Source: an uncultured Chloroflexota bacterium (GTDB lineage Bacteria; Chloroflexota; Anaerolineae; Aggregatilineales; Phototrophicaceae). From it: a stretch of 64,000 nt of DNA. The DNA is taken from NCBI GenBank assembly GCA_937974245.1, contig CALJKV010000110.1, positions 124,001 to 188,000 of the forward strand, read 5' to 3'. A program made the position numbers and the translations under genes. Below the pieces are notes generated by a model, which saw only the letters and a program-made list of their open reading frames with translations, did no database searches and was not told the origin of the DNA. Below, one piece after another: positions 24,890-33,509 of this stretch (positions within the stretch are counted from its first letter, which is position 1; the number at the start of each line of letters is the position of its first letter).

Positions 24890-27800
24890 ATGCAGCAAAA
24901 ACAACCCGTAGTTCCAGATTATCACAATGCAGCGCAATCGCCCCGACCAAAATCACGTTTAGGGAAACTATGGCAGTGGTTGACTGAGCCGGATGCTGCG
25001 ATTCAGGATGCAGAAGAGCGCCACAAGGCACAATATATCGCCGCGATGATAGTGGTGATTTTGCTCACAGCAGTGCCGTTCGGCTTGATTCTGGCACTCG
25101 TGGGTACGATACAGGGTGACACAGATAACAGACAAATCATTCTGACCGCCCTCAGCAGCCTGCTTTTCATCGTCAGTTATCGGTTAAGCCGCACCCCGCA
25201 TTACTACACCGCCACGCTGGTAGCCGTTATATCCGGTACCGTTAGTATATTGGCGTTTTTCATTATTCGTGCCGACAGCTTCCAGGCCGATTATTCTTTC
25301 TTGATTTTTTTAATTCCCCCCACTCTGGCCGTGAGTATCGTGATGACAAGGCGGGCAAGTGCCCTGTTCATGAGCTTTTGCGCGCTGGCCTCACTGGTGT
25401 TGCCACATGTCGTTGACCTGGGGATACCCTGGTCATCCCAGCGGCTTGTGCCTTTCATCGCCTACGTCATCACATCCCCCACCATTCTGCTGTATATCTA
25501 TCATCGCAACCAATTAGAGGCTGAACGACAGGCGGTTTTGCATAGCAGGGATGCCAGCCTGCAACGGGCGTATGCCATGCTGGAACAGCGCATTACCGAG
25601 CGCACACACGAACTTTCACAAGCCAACCAGAAACTACGCGACCAAATCCAGGAACGTGAACAGGTCGAGACAGCCCTGACCGAAGAGCGCACGTTGTTGC
25701 GTACCATTATTGACAGTATTCCCGATATGATTTATGTCAAAAACCTGGATGAGCGCATTATTGTGAGTAACGAGGCACATCGCCAGTATCTTGCTGCCGC
25801 TTCATTTAAGGATGTCATTGGCAAAACGAATGCTGACCTGCTCCCGCCAGAGATTGCGGCGCGTTTTCAGGCTGACGATCAGCGCGTGATTCAATCCGGG
25901 CAGCCATTCTACGAGGAACATATCAGCACGACGCGAGAAGGCGACTCGCGCTGGTTTGCGACTTTCAAGGTGCCGCTGCGCAGCGCCACCAATGAGATTG
26001 CCGGCGTGGTCGGTATCAGCCGGGATATGACGGAGCGCAAACAGTGGGAAACTGCCCTTCAACAGGCTCATGACAAGCTGGAAGCCCGGGTCGAAGCCCG
26101 TACCGCCGAGCTTCAACAGCAGTCGCGCCTGCTGGATGCGATTCTCGCCAATACTCCCGATCATTTCTACGTGATAGATGAGGAAGGGCGCTTCCTGTAT
26201 GTCAGTCCAGGCGCCACTCAGTCGCTGACCGGGATTAAATTACTGGAGACGAATGAGCTGGTCGGTGCGACATGGAGTGCCGTGAATACCCTCAGTCACA
26301 CGGTGTCGAGTTTTGAAGCTGCCCGCGAAGACCTGTTCCAGCATGGAAAAGTAGTCACGGGCGAGTGGTCACTGAAAACGCCTGCAGGCAGGCGGTATTA
26401 TGAGTATACCTTCAGCCCGCTGCGCGATGACCAGGGGCAAATCACTTCCGCTGTCTGCACGGTGCATCATATCACCGAGCGTAAACAAATCGCCCTCTCA
26501 CTGGAACAATCACGGGCCGAACTCCAGGCTAAAACCGAATCGCTGACCGTCATCAATACCATCGCGGATAGTATTTACCGCTCACTGGATGTCCAGACGA
26601 TCATTGAAAAATCGCTGGATTCGATTGTGGCCTATACTCACGTGCCGGCTGCGGCCATCCTCTCACTGGATGAAGCGCGGCAGGTATTGGAGATCATGTC
26701 GCCACGTGGGTTTGCGCCGGATACCTTGCGCGTCGGTTCCGTACTTCCGGTGGAAGGTAGCTTGAGCGGGATTGCGGTCAGACGGCGGGAAATTGTCATC
26801 TCCACTGAGCTGCTACAGGATGATCGCGCCGTCCCTATCGTGCGTGAACAATTGGAAAAACAGGACTTAACATTCGCGGTAATTGTGCCACTGCTGTTTC
26901 AGGAAAAAGTTGTTGGCACGCTCAACCTGATCTTCGATAAACCGCATGATCTGCCGCCCAGCGAACGCGAAACCCTGCTGGCAATCGGTAATACCATTGC
27001 GCTGGCAGTCACCAATGCCCGTTATGTCGAACAGATCAAGGCTGAAATACAGGTACGCGAACAGGCTGAGTATTCCGAACGCCGCCAGCGTATTCTAGCG
27101 CAAACCTTAGCGTCCACTGCCTCCGTCATCAATAGTACCCTGGAGCTTGACCAGGTACTGGATGCGATTATGGCCTCAATAGAGTCGGTTGTCGCTTACG
27201 ATACGTGCAGTATCATGCTTGTCAAGGATGGAGAGGCGCAGATCGTGCGCGGGCGTGGTTATGAGGACTTTGGCGTTGAAGCGGACATCATTGATTTGCG
27301 CTTTTCGATCAAAGATACACCTAATCTTCGTTACATGGCTGCAACAGGGGAGCCATATCTCATCGGTGATACACGCACCCACCCTGAATGGGTTCAGATT
27401 GAGCCGATCAAATGGGTTACTTCTTATCTGGGTGTTCCAATCGAGATTGAGGATGAGGTGATCGGCATCCTCAATATGGATAGTGCCGAGCCACACGCCT
27501 TTACCCAGGCCGACACGCGCATTATCCAGGCCTTTGCTGACCAGGCCGCTATCGCCATCCGTAATGCGCGCCTGTACTATGCTACCCGCCGCCGCCAGCA
27601 ATACCTGGCGACTTTGCGCCGCGTGAGCCGACGTAGTGTCCCGGAGCGTGACCCGGCGAATTTTATGCAGGCCGTTGTGCAAGCCCTGGTAGACGAATTT
27701 CATTATGCTGGGGCAGTCATTATGCTGGGTGACGACGAACGCCGCGAAATGCGCGTTGGCGCGTTGGTCTATGGTTCCACTCGCCCTCAGGATATTGACA

Positions 27801-29203
27801 ATAGTGGCTTCCGCCAATCGTATGATGCGGGCATTTACGGTTGGGTCATGCGTCACGGCCTGCCCCGATTAGTACAGGATACCAGTTTTGCCGAGGACTA
27901 TCTGGAAGTGGATATTGCTTATGGCAGCCAGGTCGCTGTGCCTATCCGCCAGTACGGTAAGACTATTGGTGTGCTGGCGGTATCCCGCACGGAAAAATCT
28001 GGCTTTGATGAGATGGACCTGGAAGCGATGATTGAGCTGGCCGAAGAGTTAGCCCTGAGTCTGGACAATGTGCGCCTGAATGAGAAAACCGAACAGTATG
28101 CCGGGGAACTCGAACAGCGGGTTGCGGAGCGTACTGCCGAGGTTGAGACCGAACGTGCCCAACTCCACGCAATCCTCAATTCGATGAAAGAAGGTGTTGC
28201 TGGGATCATTTTTGGCGACCCCCCGGTTCAATATGTGAATACCGCGCTGTACACCATGCTTGATTCTGCTACCTTAGACTGGAACAGTGTCGTACTCTGG
28301 CAGGGTGAATCGGAAGAATACATCCAGCGGGTTCATGAGTCCGTGATGCAGGGCGGAATCTGGCAAGGTGAACGGTTTATCCGGCGCGGCGATGGTCATT
28401 CTTTTGATGCTGCCGTCACGATGGTGCGTATTGGCAGTACGCCATCGAATGCCCTGGGGCTGGTCATGATGGTACGCGACATCAGCCAGGAAAAAGAGCT
28501 TGATAAGAAGAAAGCCCGTTTTGTCGCCAACGCTTCCCACGAACTGCGCACGCCGATCACGAATCTGATGACCCGTCTGTATTTGATGCGCAGGCACCCA
28601 GATCAGAATGAAGAGCATCTCCGGATTCTGGAGCGAGTGGCGACACGCATGAAACAGTTGGTGGAAGACATGCTGGAATATACGCGCTTTGAGCATGGCG
28701 TGATTCCGGTGATTGTGCAGGATTCCGATTTGCGCCTGTTGGTGACGGATGTGGCCGAACTCCAGCAGGCCGAAGCGGAGCGACAGAATATCACCTTAAA
28801 GCTGGAACTGCCAGAAAACCCTGTTATCGCGGCCATTGACTCGGCACGCATGAACCAGGTTGTGACCAACCTGGTTGTCAACGCGATCCACTACACACCT
28901 GGCGGTGGGGAAATTCGGGTCCGCCTGGAAACGGTCTCTGATGGCGATCAGGGGCCGGTGGCTGTAATCCGGGTACGGGATACCGGCATTGGTATTGCGC
29001 CTGAAAATCTGGAGTTGATCTTTACCCCGTTCTTCCGGGTGCATGGCATTTCTGGCGATGGTTCCGGGCTGGGACTCAGCATATCGAAAGAGATTGTCGA
29101 GCGGCATGGCGGCACGTTGACGGTTGAAAGCCAGGCGGAGCAGGGGAGTTGCTTTGTGATTCGTATCCCGCTCAAAAACAGCCAACCGTTGACGGATGAT
29201 TAG
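24890..29203 (+). CDS. Membrane sensor histidine kinase with PAS-PAS-GAF-GAF-GAF-PAS input
   Basis: 1437 residues. About six hydrophobic helices (about 47-205) are followed by a coiled coil, PAS 1 (about 268-385; IIDSIPDMIYVKNLDERIIV), PAS 2 (about 413-535; ILANTPDHFYVIDEEGRFLY), three GAF domains (about 558-710, 745-905, 902-1063), a second coiled coil, and PAS 3 (about 1092-1200). The kinase core has the phospho-acceptor His in NASHELRTP (about 1217), the N box NQVVTNLVVNA, G1 DTGIGIAP and G2 GSGLGLSIS. There is no receiver domain and no response regulator nearby. An FHA protein follows 60 bases downstream, which may be its functional partner. Confidence 0.92.
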   Translation: MQQKQPVVPDYHNAAQSPRPKSRLGKLWQWLTEPDAAIQDAEERHKAQYIAAMIVVILLTAVPFGLILALVGTIQGDTDNRQIILTALSSLLFIVSYRLSRTPHYYTATLVAVISGTVSILAFFIIRADSFQADYSFLIFLIPPTLAVSIVMTRRASALFMSFCALASLVLPHVVDLGIPWSSQRLVPFIAYVITSPTILLYIYHRNQLEAERQAVLHSRDASLQRAYAMLEQRITERTHELSQANQKLRDQIQEREQVETALTEERTLLRTIIDSIPDMIYVKNLDERIIVSNEAHRQYLAAASFKDVIGKTNADLLPPEIAARFQADDQRVIQSGQPFYEEHISTTREGDSRWFATFKVPLRSATNEIAGVVGISRDMTERKQWETALQQAHDKLEARVEARTAELQQQSRLLDAILANTPDHFYVIDEEGRFLYVSPGATQSLTGIKLLETNELVGATWSAVNTLSHTVSSFEAAREDLFQHGKVVTGEWSLKTPAGRRYYEYTFSPLRDDQGQITSAVCTVHHITERKQIALSLEQSRAELQAKTESLTVINTIADSIYRSLDVQTIIEKSLDSIVAYTHVPAAAILSLDEARQVLEIMSPRGFAPDTLRVGSVLPVEGSLSGIAVRRREIVISTELLQDDRAVPIVREQLEKQDLTFAVIVPLLFQEKVVGTLNLIFDKPHDLPPSERETLLAIGNTIALAVTNARYVEQIKAEIQVREQAEYSERRQRILAQTLASTASVINSTLELDQVLDAIMASIESVVAYDTCSIMLVKDGEAQIVRGRGYEDFGVEADIIDLRFSIKDTPNLRYMAATGEPYLIGDTRTHPEWVQIEPIKWVTSYLGVPIEIEDEVIGILNMDSAEPHAFTQADTRIIQAFADQAAIAIRNARLYYATRRRQQYLATLRRVSRRSVPERDPANFMQAVVQALVDEFHYAGAVIMLGDDERREMRVGALVYGSTRPQDIDNSGFRQSYDAGIYGWVMRHGLPRLVQDTSFAEDYLEVDIAYGSQVAVPIRQYGKTIGVLAVSRTEKSGFDEMDLEAMIELAEELALSLDNVRLNEKTEQYAGELEQRVAERTAEVETERAQLHAILNSMKEGVAGIIFGDPPVQYVNTALYTMLDSATLDWNSVVLWQGESEEYIQRVHESVMQGGIWQGERFIRRGDGHSFDAAVTMVRIGSTPSNALGLVMMVRDISQEKELDKKKARFVANASHELRTPITNLMTRLYLMRRHPDQNEEHLRILERVATRMKQLVEDMLEYTRFEHGVIPVIVQDSDLRLLVTDVAELQQAEAERQNITLKLELPENPVIAAIDSARMNQVVTNLVVNAIHYTPGGGEIRVRLETVSDGDQGPVAVIRVRDTGIGIAPENLELIFTPFFRVHGISGDGSGLGLSISKEIVERHGGTLTVESQAEQGSCFVIRIPLKNSQPLTDD

Positions 29204-29212
29204 TTCAGATTG

Positions 29213-29221
29213 TGCTATACT
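29213..29221 (+). promoter_or_regulatory. Extended -10 promoter of the FHA gene
   Basis: TGCTATACT (29213-29221) is an extended -10 box, 41 bases before the ATG. The same TGTGCTATACT string precedes the gene at 40319. Confidence 0.45.
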
Positions 29222-29262
29222 TTGTGCAGCACTGATTTGTAAATGCCCGGAGCGTGTTCTGC

Positions 29263-29949
29263 ATGAGTGACTATACCCTGAGTCTCGCAAAAATCACCTG
29301 GCGTCACCCGCAATCTGGCGTTATTCAAGAGTTTGTCTTAACCGAGGGCGCTACCGCCACGATTGGTCGTCAGGCCGGGAGCGATGTCTGCATCCCGGAG
29401 CAGCATGTTTCTCGCCAGCACGCGGTCATCAATTACCGGGACGGCATTTTTATGATTACCGATCTCGGCAGTGCTAACGGCACATTTGTCAATGATCGGC
29501 AGTTGACTGAGCCTTTTCCACTGGCATCGGGCGATGAAATCCGTCTGTATGTGCCAATCCTCAAGTTTTCCGCGACAGTTACCGAAGAAGACCAGCGCAA
29601 CGCGGAAGAACACGGCACACTGATTACAGCGACGATCAACACCGGCAAAGGTAAATTGATTATCACGACCGGGCCGCAGGAGGGGAATGTCATTCCGCTG
29701 CTGCTGAACAAAATCACGATTGGACGGGCGACCAGCAAAGCTGATTGGGAGGTCGGATTGCAGGACCCGGCGGTGTCGCGTCCGCACGCCCGCCTGGAAC
29801 TGGTGGATAGTAACTGGGTTATCTACGACCTCGGGAGCGCCAATGGAACCCTGGTGAATAACACGGCGATCACCGACAAAGGCCGTCCCCTGCGCGATGG
29901 TGACATCCTGACCCTCGGCTCGACCATCGTCCTGTTCCGTGCGGGGTAG
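29263..29949 (+). CDS. Protein with two FHA domains
   Basis: 228 residues made of two phosphothreonine-binding FHA domains. The first (about 20-95) has ATIGRQAGSDVCIPEQHVSRQH and DLGSANGTFVND; the second (about 130-225) has TIGRATSKADWEVGL, VSRPHARLE and DLGSANGTLVNN. The GR, SRxH and NG residues that form the phosphopeptide pocket are present in both, so both should bind. ATG 29263 was chosen because GGAG is ten bases upstream. It probably reads a Ser/Thr-kinase signal encoded elsewhere; the large sensor kinase is just upstream. Confidence 0.88.
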   Translation: MSDYTLSLAKITWRHPQSGVIQEFVLTEGATATIGRQAGSDVCIPEQHVSRQHAVINYRDGIFMITDLGSANGTFVNDRQLTEPFPLASGDEIRLYVPILKFSATVTEEDQRNAEEHGTLITATINTGKGKLIITTGPQEGNVIPLLLNKITIGRATSKADWEVGLQDPAVSRPHARLELVDSNWVIYDLGSANGTLVNNTAITDKGRPLRDGDILTLGSTIVLFRAG

Positions 29950-29967
29950 AAATACAAAGCATCCTGA

Positions 29968-30004
29968 ACAAAAAATGCCCCTCGCCTGTGAGGGGCGTTT
30001 CGTT
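29968..30004. terminator. Bidirectional terminator between FHA and peptidase genes
   Basis: GCCCCTC (29977-29983) pairs with GAGGGGC (29990-29996). An A-run precedes the stem (29970-29975) and GTTTCGTTT follows, so it can end transcription from both convergent genes. Confidence 0.75.
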
Positions 30005-30018
30005 TGAAAATTCACGCC

Positions 30019-31119
30019 CTACAACTGCAATTTACGGGGGAAGGTCGTCAGAATCTCCGCGCCATTTTCCGTAATCACGACATCATCCTCAATCCGTACG
30101 CCGCCCAGGCCGGGGACATAGATGCCCGGCTCAATGGTGAAGGCCATACCCGGTTGTAAGGTGTCCTCGACACCGGAGGCGATCTGTGGAATCAGTTCGT
30201 GGCCGTCCATCCCCAGGCCATGCCCGGTGCGATGCGTGAAGTACACCCCATACCCGGCGGCTTCGATCACGTCACGGGCGGCTTTATCCACCGCGCCCAT
30301 TGTGACACCCGGCCCGGCGACGGCTTTCGCCGCTTCGTTGGCGGCCAGCACCGTGTCGTAGATTTTCTGCATTTCGGTGCTGGGTGTGCCGATGCAGAAG
30401 GTGCGGGTGATGTCTGCGGGGTAGCCACCGAAACGCCCGCCGAAGTCCACCAGGAAAAATTCGTCCGTGCCGAGTTTGCGATCGGTCAGCATTCCGTGTG
30501 GCAGGGCGCTGTTCGGGCCGGTCTGTACCAGCGGCTCAAAGGCGTTGCCCTGACTGCCGAGGGCGCTCAATTCGTCAGATAAGAACGTGGCGATTTCACG
30601 CTCCGTCATACCGGGTTTGACCCATGCCAGCATCTTTTCCAATGCCTGCTCGCTGATGTGAATCGCCCGGCGCATAGCCGCCACTTCGTCGGGGTTTTTG
30701 ATGGCGCGAATCAGGGTGATGTCTCGCTCGACGGCGCGGACTTGCAGAGTGGGGTCAGCTTCGAGGAAGGCCAGCCACTCAGTGACGCGCATCGTCAGGC
30801 CGTCCACGCCCAATGTTTTGCCGGTCAGGCCGAGTTCTTGCACGGCCTCGGCAAAGGCCGCCGTATAGCCGTCGGTATCCGACCAGGCGAAGGGCCGCGC
30901 TTCCAGGTCGGGGCGTTGGTCGAGTTTGGAGACTTCGAGTTGGGGAATAATCAGCGAGAGTTCGCCGTCACGGGTGAACAAGGCGATGGTGGGGCGCTCG
31001 GACAAGTGAAACTGCAAGCCGGTAAAATAAATCATATTTGAGCCGGGGACAATAACAATCGCGTCGGCACCGCCGATTTCCAGCAGGCGCGCGCGTCGTT
31101 GAGCATAATCTATGGTCAT
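30019..31119 (-). CDS. Xaa-Pro aminopeptidase, M24 family
   Basis: 366 residues, cytoplasmic metallopeptidase that removes N-terminal residues before proline. An N-terminal creatinase-like domain (about 1-125) precedes the catalytic domain with the five metal ligands: two Asp in FFLVDFGGRFGGYPADITRT, His in HRTGHGLGMDGHE, and two Glu in FTIEPGIYVPG and GVRIEDDVV. AGGAG lies nine bases before ATG 31119; the ATG at 31125 would be only three bases away, so 31119 is preferred. Confidence 0.9.
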   Translation of the reverse strand: MTIDYAQRRARLLEIGGADAIVIVPGSNMIYFTGLQFHLSERPTIALFTRDGELSLIIPQLEVSKLDQRPDLEARPFAWSDTDGYTAAFAEAVQELGLTGKTLGVDGLTMRVTEWLAFLEADPTLQVRAVERDITLIRAIKNPDEVAAMRRAIHISEQALEKMLAWVKPGMTEREIATFLSDELSALGSQGNAFEPLVQTGPNSALPHGMLTDRKLGTDEFFLVDFGGRFGGYPADITRTFCIGTPSTEMQKIYDTVLAANEAAKAVAGPGVTMGAVDKAARDVIEAAGYGVYFTHRTGHGLGMDGHELIPQIASGVEDTLQPGMAFTIEPGIYVPGLGGVRIEDDVVITENGAEILTTFPRKLQL

Positions 31120-31189
31120 GTGCATAATCTCCTCTGAAAATAAGGTCCGATGGTCAGCAAGCACGCCGAGGGATAAATCCACCGGCTAA

Positions 31190-31987
31190 GGCAAAACCAA
31201 GCCCACTGAAGGGGCTGTTTTGGCACAGCATTCCGAACCTCTTTAGCAGGATTGGAACACCTTGCCGGCAATTTCAATGCCCGGCAGACGGCCTAATCTG
31301 ATGAAGTATCCCTGTAATCTACCGCAATATGGGTGGATTATGCCTGAACTTGGTACGGACTCTCTTTTGATAGACTATGCTGATTATACTGTTGGCAACC
31401 ACGCTGGGGTATAGGCCAATCCTTTACCATGTCCGGGAGTTTTGTTGCACAGGGGGTCGGTTTTGCCGCTGATTGCCGGATAAAACGGGGTTCAGGCTAT
31501 GCACGTAAGGGAAGAAACGGCGTGTTTTTGCCGCATTTCGGTTTCTTGCTGCGACTGCCGCGATTGCTGCAAACCGGGTTATCAGCCGTCAGTTTTCGGT
31601 GGTCAGGAAAGGCCGGGGCGAGGCGGTTAGCTGATTAGCTCTATAGCATTTTAGCTTCATAGCCGGTTAGCTCCATAGCTCGTTAGCTGATTAGCCGAGA
31701 TAGTCACGTCGAGGCGACGCGCTGAATCATTATTCCAGTTCCACAATAGCACAAAACGGGCGCGAGGGGGTGAGTTTTTGTTCAAACATTTGTTCAGTTT
31801 GGCTGCTGGCTGTTAGCCGTTGGTTGCTGGCTTGTGTGTGGGTGGCTGGTGGGAGGTGAGGGGAATGGCCTCAGAACTCACTTTAGCATAGGAAAACTGC
31901 TTTGGTGTCCAACATTTTGAGGGTTACAGCAAATAATGACCAATAACCAGGTCCATATATAACAAGAATGAGTCTGGAGCTAATCTA
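31190..31987. other. Gene-poor stretch
   Basis: About 800 bases without a convincing gene. It contains an eight-base tandem repeat (31627-31698) and a G/T-rich stretch of TGGCTG/TTGGTTG type (31800-31864). A 69-codon open frame at 31429-31638 is not credible: it lacks a ribosome-binding site and runs into the repeat. An unannotated RNA cannot be excluded. Confidence 0.55.
31627..31698. repeat. Nine-unit 8-bp tandem repeat
   Basis: Nine consecutive octamers keep the frame WTAGCNNN: ttagctga, ttagctct, atagcatt, ttagcttc, atagccgg, ttagctcc, atagctcg, ttagctga, ttagccga. The TAGC core is kept in all nine and the last three bases vary. The 8-base period does not fit a coding repeat. Confidence 0.85.
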
Positions 31988-32221
31988 ATGAACATAGACC
32001 AATTCAATGTCAGTGAAAACTGTCGCCATGAATTAGAGAGAGTTGGAGTATCAGACGTTGAGGAGATCGCAGAATTCCTTGAGGAACAATCTAAAGGGCA
32101 AGCTATGATTCAGGCCGGTTGGTCGAAGTATTTCAGTGAAATAGTTGAGCAGCTGAAACTTCTAGGATTATGGTCGGAATCAATGGAGCAGATGTGGCCC
32201 GAAGATTCAATGCGGCTATGA
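31988..32221 (+). CDS. Small unknown soluble protein
   Basis: 77 residues, acidic, mostly helical by composition; not recognised. GGAG lies eight bases before the ATG, which supports expression. The C-terminal half (SKYFSEIVEQLKLLGLWSES) is amphipathic, and there is no export signal. AT content is higher than in neighbouring genes. Confidence 0.5.
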   Translation: MNIDQFNVSENCRHELERVGVSDVEEIAEFLEEQSKGQAMIQAGWSKYFSEIVEQLKLLGLWSESMEQMWPEDSMRL

Positions 32222-32377
32222 ACGACCTTGGAAAAAAGCGAGGCGGCGACACAATAGCGCTGGGGCCCTCGGCAATTCACTTTGCCATCTCCCAGCCGAT
32301 TCGTTACAATTTGCGTATAGGCGAATGATTCTATCCGGCCTATCTGCCAGGCATCCGAGTCGCAAAGAGCAAACCTC

Positions 32378-33103
32378 ATGTACCCCTCGGAGAACGTCAC
32401 CAACCCGACCAACCACATAGGCCGCGCATTGCTGTGGATTTCTCTCATCCTGATTACCCTGGTGGTCAGTGCGCTGGTGCTGTTCGTCGTTGTGAATGGG
32501 CTGCCGGGCGGGAGTTCCGATGGACTGCTGCTAGAGCAGGCCACCGAGACACCCAACTACCCGCTGACGGCGACGGCGCTGATTGAACAGGCCACCGCTA
32601 ATCCCCAGGGTGCGCCCACACTAAGCAGCGGAGACGCGACAGTCTCTCTGTTGGACATGGAACGCACGGCAACGGCAGAAGCGGCGGCGGCTTTCATCGC
32701 ACAGTCCGCGCCTGGATCATGCGCCTGGCAGTCATCCGTCTCCGGCGCGAACCCGGCGCTGCTGGGGCGGTTGCAGGCGGTAGACCTGGCCGGCGTTACG
32801 GTGGTGGAGGAATACCCGTGCGGGCGAACCGGTGCGGGACTGCCGGTGGTGACGGCTTTGCACATCACGCTGCGGGTGGACAGTGTCACGGATGAGGCGG
32901 CATTAGGGGGCAAGTTGGAGACGCTGCTGGCGGCGCTGGTCAATGATCCGTACACGCCCCAGGATACGTTAAACCTGGTGTTTTCCGATGGCCGGACGCA
33001 GGTCGTGTACTGGGGAGTACCGGTGATTAACTTGCTGGCAGCATACCAGGATGGACAGCGTGGCGCGGCACTACTGGCGGCAGCGAACACATCCCAGAGA
33101 TAG
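32378..33103 (+). CDS. Unknown membrane-anchored protein with extracytoplasmic domain
   Basis: 241 residues, not recognised. One helix near the N-terminus (about 17-40; LLWISLILITLVVSALVLFV) is followed by an Ala/Thr-rich stalk and a soluble domain of about 150 residues with a Cys pair (GSCAWQSS and EYPCGRTG). The anchor-stalk-domain layout recurs in this window. Translation start lacks an obvious ribosome-binding site. It is followed after seven bases by another anchored protein on the same strand. Confidence 0.6.
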   Translation: MYPSENVTNPTNHIGRALLWISLILITLVVSALVLFVVVNGLPGGSSDGLLLEQATETPNYPLTATALIEQATANPQGAPTLSSGDATVSLLDMERTATAEAAAAFIAQSAPGSCAWQSSVSGANPALLGRLQAVDLAGVTVVEEYPCGRTGAGLPVVTALHITLRVDSVTDEAALGGKLETLLAALVNDPYTPQDTLNLVFSDGRTQVVYWGVPVINLLAAYQDGQRGAALLAAANTSQR

Positions 33104-33110
33104 GTGGCTT

Positions 33111-33449
33111 ATGTTACGACGACGGCTATATATCACATTCCTGATTATTCTGGTTATCCTGGTGTTGATCGTGGTGGCCGTTACCGAGGTGCAATCACCC
33201 GCCGGCGAAACCCCGGAGCAGATGACCGAGGCATTTATCAACGATCTGACCGCCGCGATTGACCCCGGCGCATCGCCAACCGTTGACATATCCCCGACCA
33301 GCACGCCGACATCCCGGCCAACGCGCCCGCCCACCTTCACGGTCACGCCATCACCGGAAAAAACGGAAGACCCCTTCGCGCCGACTCTGACCTTCGCCGC
33401 CATGACCGCTGAGTCGCTCTCGGCTACCCGAACCGCCGCCGGGGGATAG
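33111..33449 (+). CDS. Small anchored Thr/Pro-rich protein
   Basis: 112 residues: basic N-terminus, one helix (ITFLIILVILVLIVVAV), then a stretch starting TEVQSPAGETPEQMTEAFIN and a Thr/Pro/Ser-rich tail (SPTSTPTSRPTRPPTFTVTP). The ATG at 33111 has AGGTGG a few bases upstream and follows the preceding gene after seven bases; a longer reading from 33051 overlaps that gene and lacks support. Probably a surface-exposed flexible protein. Confidence 0.6.
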   Translation: MLRRRLYITFLIILVILVLIVVAVTEVQSPAGETPEQMTEAFINDLTAAIDPGASPTVDISPTSTPTSRPTRPPTFTVTPSPEKTEDPFAPTLTFAAMTAESLSATRTAAGG

Positions 33450-33509
33450 TAACTATGCGCCCTAACTTCTCGTTTACCGATTCTGCTGCACACTTGCTGT
33501 AGAACAAAT

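Noticed and set aside
31429..31638. 69-codon plus-strand frame
   Set aside because: No ribosome-binding site, odd composition, and it ends inside the 8-bp repeat array.
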